Below the pieces are notes generated by a model. It searched no databases, was not told where the DNA came from, and was given only the letters and a program-made list of their open reading frames with translations. Shown one piece after another: positions 18,615-28,627 of a stretch of DNA of 59,441 bases. Position 1 is the stretch's first letter. Each line of letters begins with the position of its first letter. The DNA comes from Perkinsus chesapeaki (lineage: Eukaryota > Perkinsozoa > Perkinsida > Perkinsidae). A program made the position numbers and the translations under genes. The stretch spans positions 1 through 59,441 of the forward strand of contig JAAPAO010000163.1 in assembly GCA_013115145.1 (NCBI GenBank). Reading direction: 5' to 3'.

Positions 18615-18757
18615 CGCGCTTGATGGTGATGTTTTCCTCTTGTACAATTATCCTTTAAACCTCAATATTCCTATAAAGTAGTTGCTTCCGAGTTAACTTA
18701 AAATCACCTTGTCGTCTGCTTAGTTCCTTCTTGTCTTCAGTTTTGGCTTACTGCTAG

Positions 18758-20797
18758 ATGTCCGGCCCGCGGAGTGCAATACGGCGTGCTCGCCGAAGTC
18801 TGTTTGCTTCTTACATTCGCCGAGGTCTCCCTCGAGTGCTACCCTATTTCTTGGGTGCGCTATTAATTCTTGTTATATTCTATCTTGCATTTGCCATCTC
18901 TCATGTGGACTATGTCGGCAACTATCTCCGTGGTTTTGGAAGTCTGACGGGATCGCCTCCTTTTGAGCCGAGGATGGTTAGAGCTGATCAGCTCGTGAAC
19001 CCTATGAATGGTCGTCCATCAACTGTTGACTATTTCCTCCCCGACTCTCCCGAAAACGAGGCAAGCCTGTGGAGCTCTGTGCAGTGTACGGGCAGCGTGG
19101 TGAACCGAACATGCTTGTTTGATAATCTCTATTATAGGAAGGATGAGAACCGTTTCTACCTTCTGCTCCCTCGTAAGGGAGAGGTGCGTTCATCGCCTTA
19201 CTACCAGAGACCGGTATCTCCGTTAATAGACCCCGTCATACCGGGTCCCTATGATGGACCAGTGCAAGCTGATCGTATCAGGAATCTCACTAGGAACTGC
19301 TCTTCCTTCTTTATGGGCGACGTTCATTACGACCCCATTGGTCAGCCGTTTTCTCCCGAACTAATGTTCTTCGATGATTCAGCCGGCCTCGTTAACTGGC
19401 TCAACCAGCAACCGTGGAACCCAATGAATGTCAATGGTGTAACTATATACGGGTATGCCTTGTATGCCCACAACGTTGGCCATATCATGTACGACGCGCT
19501 CTATCCTCTTTATGTTTCGATGATCCGCTTCGGTTACGGTGACGCCGACGTGAATGTCGTAATGAAGGTCGAGGACCGGTTTAATGGTAAGAAGTTCCTT
19601 TGCGACGAGTTCTGGCCTCGATTCGGTGGTGGCTTGTACAGTCGTTTGAACGACCTTCGTCGCCCCACTTACCGTTTCCAAAGGGTTATCGTCGGTTCTC
19701 GGCGAATGGCCCACAGAAGCTTTAACACTGACACTACCATGCCGGGTTCTTACACGTTTGAGAATGCTCTTTATATGTATACTCAACGTATCCTTTCTCG
19801 GTATGGTTTGGTTGATCCCATTTCGGCAACGAAAGTGAGCTCAGCTGTGAAGATAGACCAAGCTCAGAATGGTTGCAAGGGTGTTATTGTAGATAATAAA
19901 AGGTTCACTGATGCTGAACGACAAATGCTCGAATCTATTGCTGTGGAATCACACGATGCACTAGGCTGCGACTTTACTTTCATACGTTGGGAAAAGTACA
20001 CCTTTGAGGAGCAGCTGAAGGTCTTCTCCGAGGCCAACGTTTATGTGAGCGGAGTCGGCACCGGCATAACACGGTCTCACTTCATTAGACCCGGAGGAGT
20101 TGTGGTGAATCTTGGTGAAATGGATCGGTATGGCACACCTCCTCGGTTGCAACCAGGATACAAAGATGTCCAGTTCGCGGTCGGATCTCCTCAATTAATG
20201 GCTCTTTATTATCCGATGAAGTTGCTTAATATGTATGGTGAACTTCAGGAGGAAGCTGTACGCAATTTGATGAGGGAAGCAGTGCAGCTGGTCCATAGAG
20301 GTTTCCCTATACCACGCCCGTTGAAGGATGGCTTAGCACCGACTGGCATGAGTATGGTTAAATACTGCGAAGCGAGCCCCGAGGCATGCCAAGATCTCAG
20401 TGGACAACTCAGCGTCGAAGAGGTTGCTGAGAACAATGTTTGGTGTGCCTTCTGTACATGGCCAGATTTCTTCGGGCTTGATCCGATGTGGCGCAAGGGT
20501 ACCAGTTGCATAAAAGAAGGTCAACCTCTGCAATGTCGGCTGGACTACGATCTCTATGATAGATTCCGCGATCCCAATCAGATAGCTTTCGATGCTGAGT
20601 GTCACGAGGCCGCTCGGCCACAGATGCAAAGGTTGAAGCATGAACTGCTTGCTCGCGAGGCTGATCGGCGAGGTGTCAGAATTTCCGACCTAACCGATTC
20701 TGAAGCAACCTTCGCTATGATGCAAGGGTCCCCTCCTGATTGCCCACCAGTTTACGAGCCACAACAGGAGTGCTTCTGTTTACCACTTGTATGGTAG
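18758..20797 (+). CDS. GT61/DUF563-like glycosyltransferase, copy 3 (intronless)
   Basis: The protein is 679 aa from the ATG at 18758. N-terminal basic tail, anchor at about 28-48 (VLPYFLGALLILVIFYLAFA), then the shared domain: SVQCTGSVVNRTCLFDNLYY, YAHNVGHIMYDALYPLYVSM, FQRVIVGSRRMAHRSFN, CDFTFIRWEKYTFEEQLKVF and SGVGTGITRSHFIRPGGVVV. The C-terminal Cys module is kept (WCAFCTWPDFFGLD...CFCLPLVW). It lies 143 bases after copy 2. All three copies have the same orientation and length, so they arose by tandem duplication. The lack of introns in all three suggests that the ancestral copy entered as a retrocopy or by transfer before it duplicated; this is inference. Confidence 0.82.
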   Translation: MSGPRSAIRRARRSLFASYIRRGLPRVLPYFLGALLILVIFYLAFAISHVDYVGNYLRGFGSLTGSPPFEPRMVRADQLVNPMNGRPSTVDYFLPDSPENEASLWSSVQCTGSVVNRTCLFDNLYYRKDENRFYLLLPRKGEVRSSPYYQRPVSPLIDPVIPGPYDGPVQADRIRNLTRNCSSFFMGDVHYDPIGQPFSPELMFFDDSAGLVNWLNQQPWNPMNVNGVTIYGYALYAHNVGHIMYDALYPLYVSMIRFGYGDADVNVVMKVEDRFNGKKFLCDEFWPRFGGGLYSRLNDLRRPTYRFQRVIVGSRRMAHRSFNTDTTMPGSYTFENALYMYTQRILSRYGLVDPISATKVSSAVKIDQAQNGCKGVIVDNKRFTDAERQMLESIAVESHDALGCDFTFIRWEKYTFEEQLKVFSEANVYVSGVGTGITRSHFIRPGGVVVNLGEMDRYGTPPRLQPGYKDVQFAVGSPQLMALYYPMKLLNMYGELQEEAVRNLMREAVQLVHRGFPIPRPLKDGLAPTGMSMVKYCEASPEACQDLSGQLSVEEVAENNVWCAFCTWPDFFGLDPMWRKGTSCIKEGQPLQCRLDYDLYDRFRDPNQIAFDAECHEAARPQMQRLKHELLAREADRRGVRISDLTDSEATFAMMQGSPPDCPPVYEPQQECFCLPLVW

Positions 20798-21000
20798 ATG
20801 ATCTTTAGGCTATGTATGACCGTTGTAATATTTCTGTGCAGTGTTCCTTTATCAAAAATGTGTTAGTTCACTCGAACCACTACCGCTATTAGCTACCATT
20901 TCCACCCTCTTCCCTACTGTTTCGTTGTACGGTGAATCTCTATTTGACTCTCTACTATTCAGTTGTCATTCGTGTGCCTTCTATCTTCAACTAATTTCTA

Positions 21001-22116
21001 ATGCTTCGATCACAGTACATTCGTCCGTTGTTGGTTTCGCACATACGGCGAGGAGCGTTCATCAAGGGTGTCATAGGAAAGGAGTCGATAGATGCCACGA
21101 CTCTGCGAAATCCTGCTGAGATAGTAGAATGCATCTCCGCAATAGATGAGCCCACTTCTGAGATCTGCGGCTCGATCACCCTACGAGCGCTGGCGCTTCT
21201 TCCTGCTTTCACGTTGGGACAGTGTGCCACGTTGCTGTTGGCCCTGGAGAAGGCCGGCGCTGAGACAGACGTCCGACAGTTCGCCGAAGGCGTTGCTGAG
21301 AGCATTTTCTGTGCCGAGTTGCCTTCAGACGACAGCGAGGGAGGCTGGCGCTATTTGGAAGCTTTGAGCTTTTCCCTGCCGAGCTCTCTAAGGGATAATG
21401 ATGGACTGAGCCATATGATACTAGCCTGCGCCTGTGACGGATCACAAGACGTCTCTATAGGGACAGTCTGCCAAGGTCTCATCGGCCTTATTAGAGCTGG
21501 TATCCTATCCCGACACGCCCAGGTGGCAGTAGAGCAACTAGAGCTTTTGGGGTTGAGACTTCACGCGTCTGCGAGTCCCACTGATGTATGTCGACTCGTC
21601 TCATTTACCGTGAAACTAATACGATTGGAGGTTGGCCTAGTCCCTGAGAGGTTTCTGGAGAGCTCTATGGTCTACATCACAGCTCGTTCACAGCAGTTCT
21701 CGCCTGAACAGCTTTCCTCGATTGCTGTGGCATTCTGGCGGCTAGAAGGGTTGCTGCCCGAGTTCATCGTGTCTGTATCGACCATAAGCAGTTTGACTGG
21801 CGAAATAGCGTGGAAGTGCTCTCAGCTTCGGTTGGCGCCCACCTTGGACGCAATTGAAGCGTTGACGAATTTGCGTCGATTTTCAGATCTCGGGGACCGC
21901 GATCGTCTTCGGCCAGTCCTTGTCCATCTAGCTAAGCGAGCCTATGCCCTGGAGCCTCAGTCTGTCATCAGGCTCGCAAGGGTCCTTCACAATATCTCAT
22001 GCTTCGACGAGTTCAGCTACGACCTTATAAAGAGGCACATGCAACAGCGCTCTTCTGACTATTCGAAGCAGGATCTAGTTGAATTAGGCATGGCAGAGAT
22101 AGCGAATGAAGGCTGA
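21001..22116 (+). CDS. Helical-repeat protein, probably organelle-targeted (FASTK/RAP/OPR-like)
   Basis: A single intronless frame of 371 aa. The N-terminus (MLRSQYIRPLLVSHIRRGAF) is basic and free of acidic residues, as in mitochondrial presequences. The body is all-helical with repeating amphipathic units such as LRALALLPAFTLGQCATLLL, LSSIAVAFWRLEGLLPEFIV and VIRLARVLHNISCFDEFSYD. Spacing of about 37-40 residues and the 'L..la.....l....f' pattern resemble octotricopeptide/FASTK-type organelle RNA-binding proteins. No RAP domain is visible at the C-terminus, which ends VELGMAEIANEG. The role in organelle RNA metabolism is inference from architecture. It is close to, and on the same strand as, the glycosyltransferase array. 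Confidence 0.6.
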   Translation: MLRSQYIRPLLVSHIRRGAFIKGVIGKESIDATTLRNPAEIVECISAIDEPTSEICGSITLRALALLPAFTLGQCATLLLALEKAGAETDVRQFAEGVAESIFCAELPSDDSEGGWRYLEALSFSLPSSLRDNDGLSHMILACACDGSQDVSIGTVCQGLIGLIRAGILSRHAQVAVEQLELLGLRLHASASPTDVCRLVSFTVKLIRLEVGLVPERFLESSMVYITARSQQFSPEQLSSIAVAFWRLEGLLPEFIVSVSTISSLTGEIAWKCSQLRLAPTLDAIEALTNLRRFSDLGDRDRLRPVLVHLAKRAYALEPQSVIRLARVLHNISCFDEFSYDLIKRHMQQRSSDYSKQDLVELGMAEIANEG

Positions 22117-24150
22117 CATGTTTCTGAAATCAATTACGTTTCCACTACTTCACGCGGTTGCATGTTGTGTGTAGTCAGTCAGTCAGACTTACTGTAGTCT
22201 CAAACCGCGAGTGTTGAGCTGTGTGAGTGCTATCCGAAAGCGGCTAGGATTCGGCGTCACGAACGACTATGACGGATATAACAGATACACAAACAGACGT
22301 CTATATAACGAATGAACGGGTGGCCTAGCTCGCCTCTCTCGTGGTACAGTGAACTTGGGGGCCAATGCTTTCAGAGACTCGCTATGTACGATATACACCC
22401 TCAGTCGCCACTTCTGGTTTCCATATGAACCAAGAGCTTAACAGCCGATCTGTCTCCTCTATATTTTAGCCTACTACCCTGGGAAACCGTACGTTATGCG
22501 AAATATATTAGGCTTACACGGGGAAGCTTGAGACTCTCAAGTTGAGAGTGTCAAGAGCATTGGTTGTAGATCAAGTCACTACCAAGTCGAAGCGGATAGT
22601 GAATGAGGGTATCAACTTTGTGATGCCGAGTCCGCGTCGGCGTTGTCCCAAGCGCTCTCCACCGCTGCTCCATGGAACTGTTCGATATCATTGCTACACA
22701 AGGGCATAGGAGTGCTATGATAGTGAGCGTTGCTACCTCAGTGTAGCCTATGTCTGTGAGGCGTAGAGCACCAGGTCATTACCAAAAAGTGGCTGGTACC
22801 ATATTGTATAACATTGTTCCGTTGAATGACTTGGTGTAGACGACGCCTTTAACATGAATCTTATCATTTACCGTCCGATTTGATATGAGCTCCCAGTGCT
22901 CGCGCATCTAGACATTGCCAGTAGGCTCCTGAACAGACTTACTCCGCCGTTTGATTTGGTCGCAGGTAATATTCTGATACAAACATCGGAATGCGCTTCG
23001 TGACGCTGGTGTCCCGCGAAGGCTCCAAGGGGCCAAATTCCGAATATGAAAAAGACTCATGCGTGCAATAAGATCGTTGTCAGAAACCCGTTGAACTACA
23101 AATCGTGCTTCTCTCCATCATCAATGAGATTTTGGTCTACTTGGTCAGTGGTAGTTGCTCAGATAGCGCTCAATGCTGTGGCTCAGCCAGTGGGTAGATA
23201 CACGTACAAGGCGCCAGATGGGCAGCTCAATATTAGTTACGATATCACCTTGTTCAAGCAAGCTTTCTTCAGGTTTCAAATTTTTGGTCTCGGGATCACT
23301 ACCTCCCTCTATCCGCTAACCCGGCAAACTTGGTCCACGTTTGCCTTCGACCTCGGAGACAAGTATATGATACCTCAAGGCTGGTACGATGCAATATCCC
23401 CTCGTCTTGTTATTACCGCTCAACATGGTGCCTTGACGACTCTGAGATTCACGTCTTTCGATACCTTATTCGTGACTCTTGGAGGTAGAAGGTTGAATTT
23501 GGTCAGAGAGGCCTTCCCAATGCAAGAGGGTACATTCTTGAGCGATAGGACTACCTTCAGGAACTTCCGTGTATCCTACGGGGTTGGAGCTAATGGCAGG
23601 TTGGCCATATGGGTGGGATGTGACGACAGTTGGTTGCCAGTTCCATTACTCTATCTCGTTCAGAATGACAATTCCCTGAGATTCAGGTCGTATGATGTGA
23701 CCCCATCTTCAGAGGAGATCAGGAGTCAAGTCAGACGTGCTTGTCCATCATATCGTGTGAGACCAGGAGATTTTTCTAACGTTGTCTTCACATCTTCGAG
23801 AAGCCTTTACATTACTCTTGAAGGTCGAAGTCTCCAGTTGATAAATCCCGAGCCACTTTCTGGAGATCCATAGGTAGCAGAAATGGCTACCTGAAACTTC
23901 TGTGTGTGAATATTGGTAGTGGAGAGTGCCTACAGTATACGTGACTCGTCACCTTCAGTCACTTATTATTACAATGCTCATCTTTTTGTATCACGCCTAA
24001 ACGGTAGAATCGGGCTTAGTAGGGGCGCTCCTATTCTATTTCGACACCAGTCTATGTACTACTAGTCTTTCGACTCGTTCGTTCAAGCTGGTTGGGTAAC
24101 TTCTTTCAACCTCGTCACTTGTTTAGTGTTTTCAATAGAGTCCTCCAAAT
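22115..24150. repeat. Tandem segmental duplication, unit 1
   Basis: A block that starts right at the stop of the helical-repeat gene (ATGTTTCTGAAATCAATTAC) recurs at 24418 (ATGTTTCTAAAATCAATTAC). Similarity continues in patches through the upstream region (for example AATGACTTGGTGTAGACGAC against AATGACTTCGTATTGGTGAC), the secreted-protein gene, and its 3' flank (TACCTGAAACTTCTGTGTGT against TACCTGGGACTTCTGTGTAT). The right border is approximate. Apart from the gene I see no other coding region in it. Confidence 0.6.
23124..23873 (+). CDS. Secreted protein, lineage-specific pair, copy 1
   Basis: About 249 aa from the ATG at 23124, chosen because it aligns exactly with the start of copy 2; the frame is open 26 codons further upstream. 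It has a signal peptide (MRFWSTWSVVVAQIALNAVA), then a beta-rich domain with recurring blocks GRYTYKAPDGQLNISYDI, DTLFVTLGGRRLNLVREAFP, YLVQNDNSLRFRSYDVTPSS and SLYITLEGRSLQLI. The 'LxVxLGGRRLxL' and 'LYITLxGRxxxL' blocks look like an internal repeat. There are few cysteines, no membrane anchor and no introns. I know no named family; secretion is the only function that can be inferred. Confidence 0.75.
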   Translation: MRFWSTWSVVVAQIALNAVAQPVGRYTYKAPDGQLNISYDITLFKQAFFRFQIFGLGITTSLYPLTRQTWSTFAFDLGDKYMIPQGWYDAISPRLVITAQHGALTTLRFTSFDTLFVTLGGRRLNLVREAFPMQEGTFLSDRTTFRNFRVSYGVGANGRLAIWVGCDDSWLPVPLLYLVQNDNSLRFRSYDVTPSSEEIRSQVRRACPSYRVRPGDFSNVVFTSSRSLYITLEGRSLQLINPEPLSGDP

Positions 24151-24363
24151 AAGCTGAGAATGTCATGTTTTTGTGACCATTCTCTGACAAATTGACGAGT
24201 GTAAGCCCCAAACTCAGAGAGTCTTGCTCTTGTATGGTCTTTAATACACTATCGAAGTTTCAGCATCTAACACTCATAATGAGTGATGACTCATTGGTTA
24301 TTGATAGTTGAGAAAACGTAAATTATCCGAGCCGCATTTGAATATCAATGACGTACAGTACTC

Positions 24364-24417
24364 GCAGTCGTCCATACACAGAGGTTTATCGGTGATCTCA
24401 CCGCGAGAGTCAAACCT
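24364..24417 (-). pseudogene. Fragment of a double U-box gene exon
   Basis: This segment reads GCAGTCGTCCATACACAGAG and GTTTATCGGTGAT, then CTCACCGC and a GTCAAACC end. It matches bases 27665-27722 of the double U-box gene (second U-box exon) with a 9-base deletion (AGGGCAAAT) and a few substitutions. It has no flanking exons and cannot be a gene. It lies exactly between the two units of the local segmental duplication. Confidence 0.8.
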
Positions 24418-26300
24418 CATATGTTTCTAAAATCAATTACGTTTCCACGATTTTATTCCGATCTTGTGTGTAGAGTAAGTTGGCATTCCAGCGCAGTCTG
24501 ACTGAGTCTTGAAACGAGCGAGCGTTGTCTGCTGAGAACGAGGTACGATGTAAAGCCACAACGGACTTGAGAAAACCCAGACAGGCGCATGTGTATCAGA
24601 TAGACGGCTGGCTGAGCTCTTCGGTGGTCTAGCAAAGTTGGCCAATCCTGAACCCTTCATAGAGTAATTGACAATTACTAATTGTACACAGTGGCCATGG
24701 AGTGTCTGCACCAATCAAGAGTCGCAAGGCTGTTTTGTCGCGTTCTAGAGAGAACGTGCTATGCGAAATGGATTCGTCCCGAGAAAGGAGGGGGTCTGAC
24801 ACTGTCAGCAATAGCGCTGTTATCTTGAGTGCTGAATCGATTAAGACCAAATAGAAGCAAATAGTGAAAAAGGGCATTAACCTTATCGTACAAATAGAAA
24901 TGCTATTATAGTGCTATGGGGCGCAGTTGATCTCTGTGAGAAGTCAGAAAGACGGCCATGATATGTAACTGACACCTTCCTTTATAACACTACTTCTCTC
25001 AATGACTTCGTATTGGTGACGCCTATATTAGGGCACCATCAAGGCTACTCTCTAATTGTTCAGGCCAATCATCCGCAACACCTGGTCGTTGCTTTGGACG
25101 GCTATTGGTAGGCCACCGGCCCGACTACCTACCCAGTTTGGCTTATTTGCAAGCAAAACTTAGGTAATAAACATATGAATATGTTTAATGTATCACATTT
25201 GGTGACGCGGCTGTCCCGCGAAGGCTGTCCCGGGCCGAGTTGCGGATAAGCGCATGCGTGCAAGACGATTGTTGACATACCTGTAAATCTTGCTTCCTAA
25301 CGTCATCTATGAGATTCTCGTCTACTTGGTCGGTGGTAGTTGCACAGCTAGCGCTCACTACTGTGACCCAGCCAGTGGGTAGATACATGTACGATGCGCC
25401 AAATGGACAGTTCACCCTGGGTTACGATATCAATGTGGAAAAGAAGTTTGCTTTCTTCATTGCCACATCAAACTTCACATTCGCCGACTTCTTTTATCCG
25501 CTCACCCAGAAAGGTTGGTTTAGGTATGCCATCAACCTCGAAGGTACTGATAGGACTGTTGATACTTGGTATGATATCGTACTATCCTCCACTAACGGAT
25601 TTGCCCCTCAAACTGGTGATCTGACGATTCTGACATTCACGACTTATGACTCATTGTGCGTGAGGCTCGGAGGGAGAAGGCTGACCTTGTTCAGGAGAGC
25701 CTTTCCAATTCAATCGGGTGCGTTTGCGAACAGGGCAGATGGTATCGATTCCCTTCGTATAAACTATACCGTCCAAGCCCCAAGCGACGTTGCCGTAACA
25801 TTTCGATGTGGGAGTAGAGTGCTGCCTCCTGTATCATTCATTCTCGTTCAGAATGACGATTCTCTAAGGTTCAGATCATATGATTTGGCTCCATCTAGCG
25901 CTGTCGATGCCCTCAGAAGGAGTTTCGCAGATGTTTGTCCGTCGTGTCGTATCAAGGAAGGTGATCTTACCAACATCGTATTTACATATTCGAAAAGCCT
26001 TTACATCACCATCGGAGGACGAAGAACCACTCTGACTATGTTCTAGCTACCTGAGGTAGCCACTACTGGTAGCTACGAATCCGAATGAGCGCCTACCTGG
26101 GACTTCTGTGTATGAACGGGCAGTGCTCACTGTACACCCATCAATCACCTTGAAACAACTAAAGAGACTTTTTAATGCTTGTATTATCGTGTGATTATAT
26201 CTACGGTGAAATCGGTCTTAGTAAGCTATCCTTGTTGTGCTTCGGCAGGAGCTTATTTACTCCTAATCTTGTGACTCGTTCGCTCAAGCTGATAGCCTAT
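24418..26300. repeat. Tandem segmental duplication, unit 2
   Basis: Second copy of the block described at 22115, in the same orientation, containing the second secreted-protein gene. The noncoding flanks have diverged more than the genes. Its left border abuts the U-box fragment; the right border is approximate. Confidence 0.6.
25309..26046 (+). CDS. Secreted protein, lineage-specific pair, copy 2
   Basis: 245 aa with signal peptide MRFSSTWSVVVAQLALTTVT followed by QPVGRYMYDAPNGQFTLGYD, collinear with copy 1. Conserved blocks are DSLCVRLGGRRLTLFRRAFP, ILVQNDDSLRFRSYDLAPSS, CPSCRIKEGDLTNIVFTYSK and SLYITIGGRRTTL. The segment after TLGYDI and the LRINY region are the most changed, which suggests diversification after duplication. 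It ends TTLTMF, shorter than copy 1. There is no intron and no membrane anchor. Function unknown. Confidence 0.75.
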   Translation: MRFSSTWSVVVAQLALTTVTQPVGRYMYDAPNGQFTLGYDINVEKKFAFFIATSNFTFADFFYPLTQKGWFRYAINLEGTDRTVDTWYDIVLSSTNGFAPQTGDLTILTFTTYDSLCVRLGGRRLTLFRRAFPIQSGAFANRADGIDSLRINYTVQAPSDVAVTFRCGSRVLPPVSFILVQNDDSLRFRSYDLAPSSAVDALRRSFADVCPSCRIKEGDLTNIVFTYSKSLYITIGGRRTTLTMF

Positions 26301-27544
26301 CAGTGATATGGTCCATATCATATGGAAACTATTTCCAACCTCGTCGGGCGTGTAGCGTTGCTAGTAGGCGACAATGCTGATCAGTTTGGTGCGAGTCTAT
26401 CCCGAGTCACTAAGACGCGCCGCAGGAGTTTAGAGAGAGGTTACAAAGACACGCCGAAATCAGCTCTCCGCTTCGATTGATGTGCACGATGATTGTAGCA
26501 AAGAGATGCCAAGCCGTCTTCAAATCAATTTTTTCGCGCGACATCCTTTTCGAGCGCTCTGGCGGAAGAAGTGAAGGTCACGATACTGGAATTGCGTATG
26601 GTACCTTGCCATGGTACAACACTCTCGGCTGCTGACCTTCGAGAAGCGGTCATCATAAGGAATCTTGTGGACTTTGCGCCGCCGCCGGTATTGGGATCCG
26701 ACAGAGTTTGCTAATCCCCGGAGATTCAACATTTCTATCGATGGTTGAAGCCCTTCTACCAGTCACCTGCATCGGCGCATTGGGGCGAGGAAGTATAAGT
26801 CCTGGAGGGTGAGTAATTTTTATTATTTGCAGAATACTCGAATTAATAATCGAGACACAAATACAGTAGAAACCGTAATCACTCTGATCAGGAATCCAAC
26901 GCGACGCCATTTCGATTAGAATTTCATATGGGCGGGAGTCGAACAACTTGTGGACCACTCGAAGGTGAGCAAGATCACTTTCTTCAAATCGTTCAACACT
27001 AGGGCATCCAGGAATCCGTTAGCTATGATCATCAAGGAATCCGTTAGTTCTCATGCCATCAATGAGAGCATGGAGTTTGCCTTCGTCAGGAAATTGAGGT
27101 CTTTATTCGCGAGAGTGATATCATTACTCGCTAAAGTAGCGGCTCTAAGCGCAGAAAACATTTCTGAAAGATATACCCCAGTCGTCGTCCGAAATGCTAA
27201 GAGGTAACAAGAATGCTCGCCGAGAGAAGTATCCGATGTGAATATTTACTCCACAATGTGGAGTCCACATTCGATATTTCGCCATGATTTCCTATGGCCA
27301 CACTGTGCCGGCATATTTAAACTAGTCTTGGTCCACTAATATTGCACAATCGAAGAATAAGTGGCCATAAAACAGCGATAAGTGAAACTACTAGGCGACT
27401 CTTCGTCGCGGAAAGTCCATGCACTGTGCCAGAGTAACTGTGGTGTGACGCATGCTACGTACCGCCGCATCACTCGTAAATGACCGAACTCGACATGGGG
27501 TATGGGTTTCATGGCATCGAGGATGAACATCTGAATTCAGGTGA
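26301..27544. other. Unresolved region with possible minus-strand exons
   Basis: Minus frames around 26.66-26.96 kb (VVHKLFDSRPYEILIEMASR) and 27.0-27.1 kb (FPDEGKLHALIDGMRTNGFL) look coding and share one frame, but a TAA separates them inside a 12-13-base direct repeat (ACGGATTCCTTGATG / ACGGATTCCTGGATG on minus). A basic C-terminal frame follows (26520-26732). An opposing plus frame (26950-27207, 85 aa) is also open. I could not build one consistent model; a decayed gene is possible. Confidence 0.3.
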
Positions 27545-28490
27545 TCATGAAAAGTGACATTCCTCTTTCTCTTTTACATAACGAACGATTGCTTTCTTCA
27601 TATCGTGTGCAGGTCTGAAAATACACAGTATGACAGATCGGAAAAGCCACGATTACTCTACTTGCAATCGTCCATACACAGAGGTTTATCGGTGATAGGG
27701 CAAATCTCACCGCACGAATCAAACCACTTCTCGAGAGTCTTTTTTTCGAAAACGTGACCATATGGAGACCTGCGGAGGGTGGAGGCAGCGAGTCAGCGCA
27801 GAGCACGATTCACCTCATAGGATTGGTCATGATTTTTCCATCAAGAGAGCATTTTAATTCTGCTGGCGCGTCCACCAGCTTAGGGCTCGTACGACGAATA
27901 CGCACAGCTTGCTTAGGCTTTTCACTGTCTCCGTTTGTGCTCCCTGATTGCCAAGCATTAATCAGTCATACGACCGATGATATACCTTGCGGCTTTGTGA
28001 TATTCAAAGCAGGCAGGTCACCCAGCAAACTGCCACTAGGATTTTCAGCTTCCGTACCAGATGACGGTCTACGAGGACGAAGTTCGTGCTACGAATTTGC
28101 TGGCTAACGTACATGGTGCCCACATCTGCTTCCCGGCCAGGGCTCTCTTGAAAATTCTCGAGATCAGCAAGCTCCTCTGCTTGGCAGCTGGGGAAGGGTA
28201 TCATAAGTCACTGAGTTGATGGTAGCTTACCCCACTATTGATTCCAAAACCTCGGGAGCAGCTACTAGATCGGATGCGCTCAATTCACAACCGGTCACAG
28301 GACACCCTGTGTTACCAGAGCTAAGCCAGTCCTGAGACAGCGAAGTTGCTGTAATGATGAGTAAGACTCCTACGAGTATCGCAGCACGTTCAAATAAGAC
28401 TCCCTGAGGAGTCTTCACCGGGTCTCTCATGAGGCAGCCGGTCAATGCGCAGTATCTGGTAAATCTGTAAGAGTAATACAACTCGTACAC
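27545..28490 (-). CDS. Double U-box protein, putative E3 ubiquitin ligase (227 aa, seven exons)
   Basis: Exons: 28374-28490, 28231-28331, 28113-28187, 27986-28068, 27814-27943, 27662-27769, 27545-27614; introns are 42-47 bases and all phases fit. First U-box: CALTGCLMRDPVKTPQGVLF, ERAAILDWLSS, then GCPVTGCELSASDLVAAPEV. A linker follows (EELADLENFQESPGREADVG, then LPALNITKPQ). Second U-box: LKCSLDGKIMTNPMRSPYGH, VFEKKTLEKWFDS, then CPITDKPLCMDDC. The tail is DMKKAIVRYVKEKEECHFS. U-boxes bind E2 enzymes and promote ubiquitin transfer without zinc, although several Cys are kept here. Two complete U-boxes in such a small protein is unusual. The start may be in an upstream exon, because an acceptor-like CTTACAG lies just inside the first exon. 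Confidence 0.85.
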
Positions 28491-28627
28491 GCGTATTCAA
28501 CATATGAGACTCCTCGGAATGGTCTTTCCTTTCATCATCTGGGGCACTAGCTAATTGGTCGGCCCTGAAATACCATGAATTCCATCACCACAGTGTCGGA
28601 TATGATAAGATCTAGCAAAGCTGTGAC

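Noticed and set aside
26950-27207. An 85-residue plus-strand frame.
   Set aside because: The minus strand shows equally good coding-like pieces, and a short direct repeat complicates both. I left the region unresolved.
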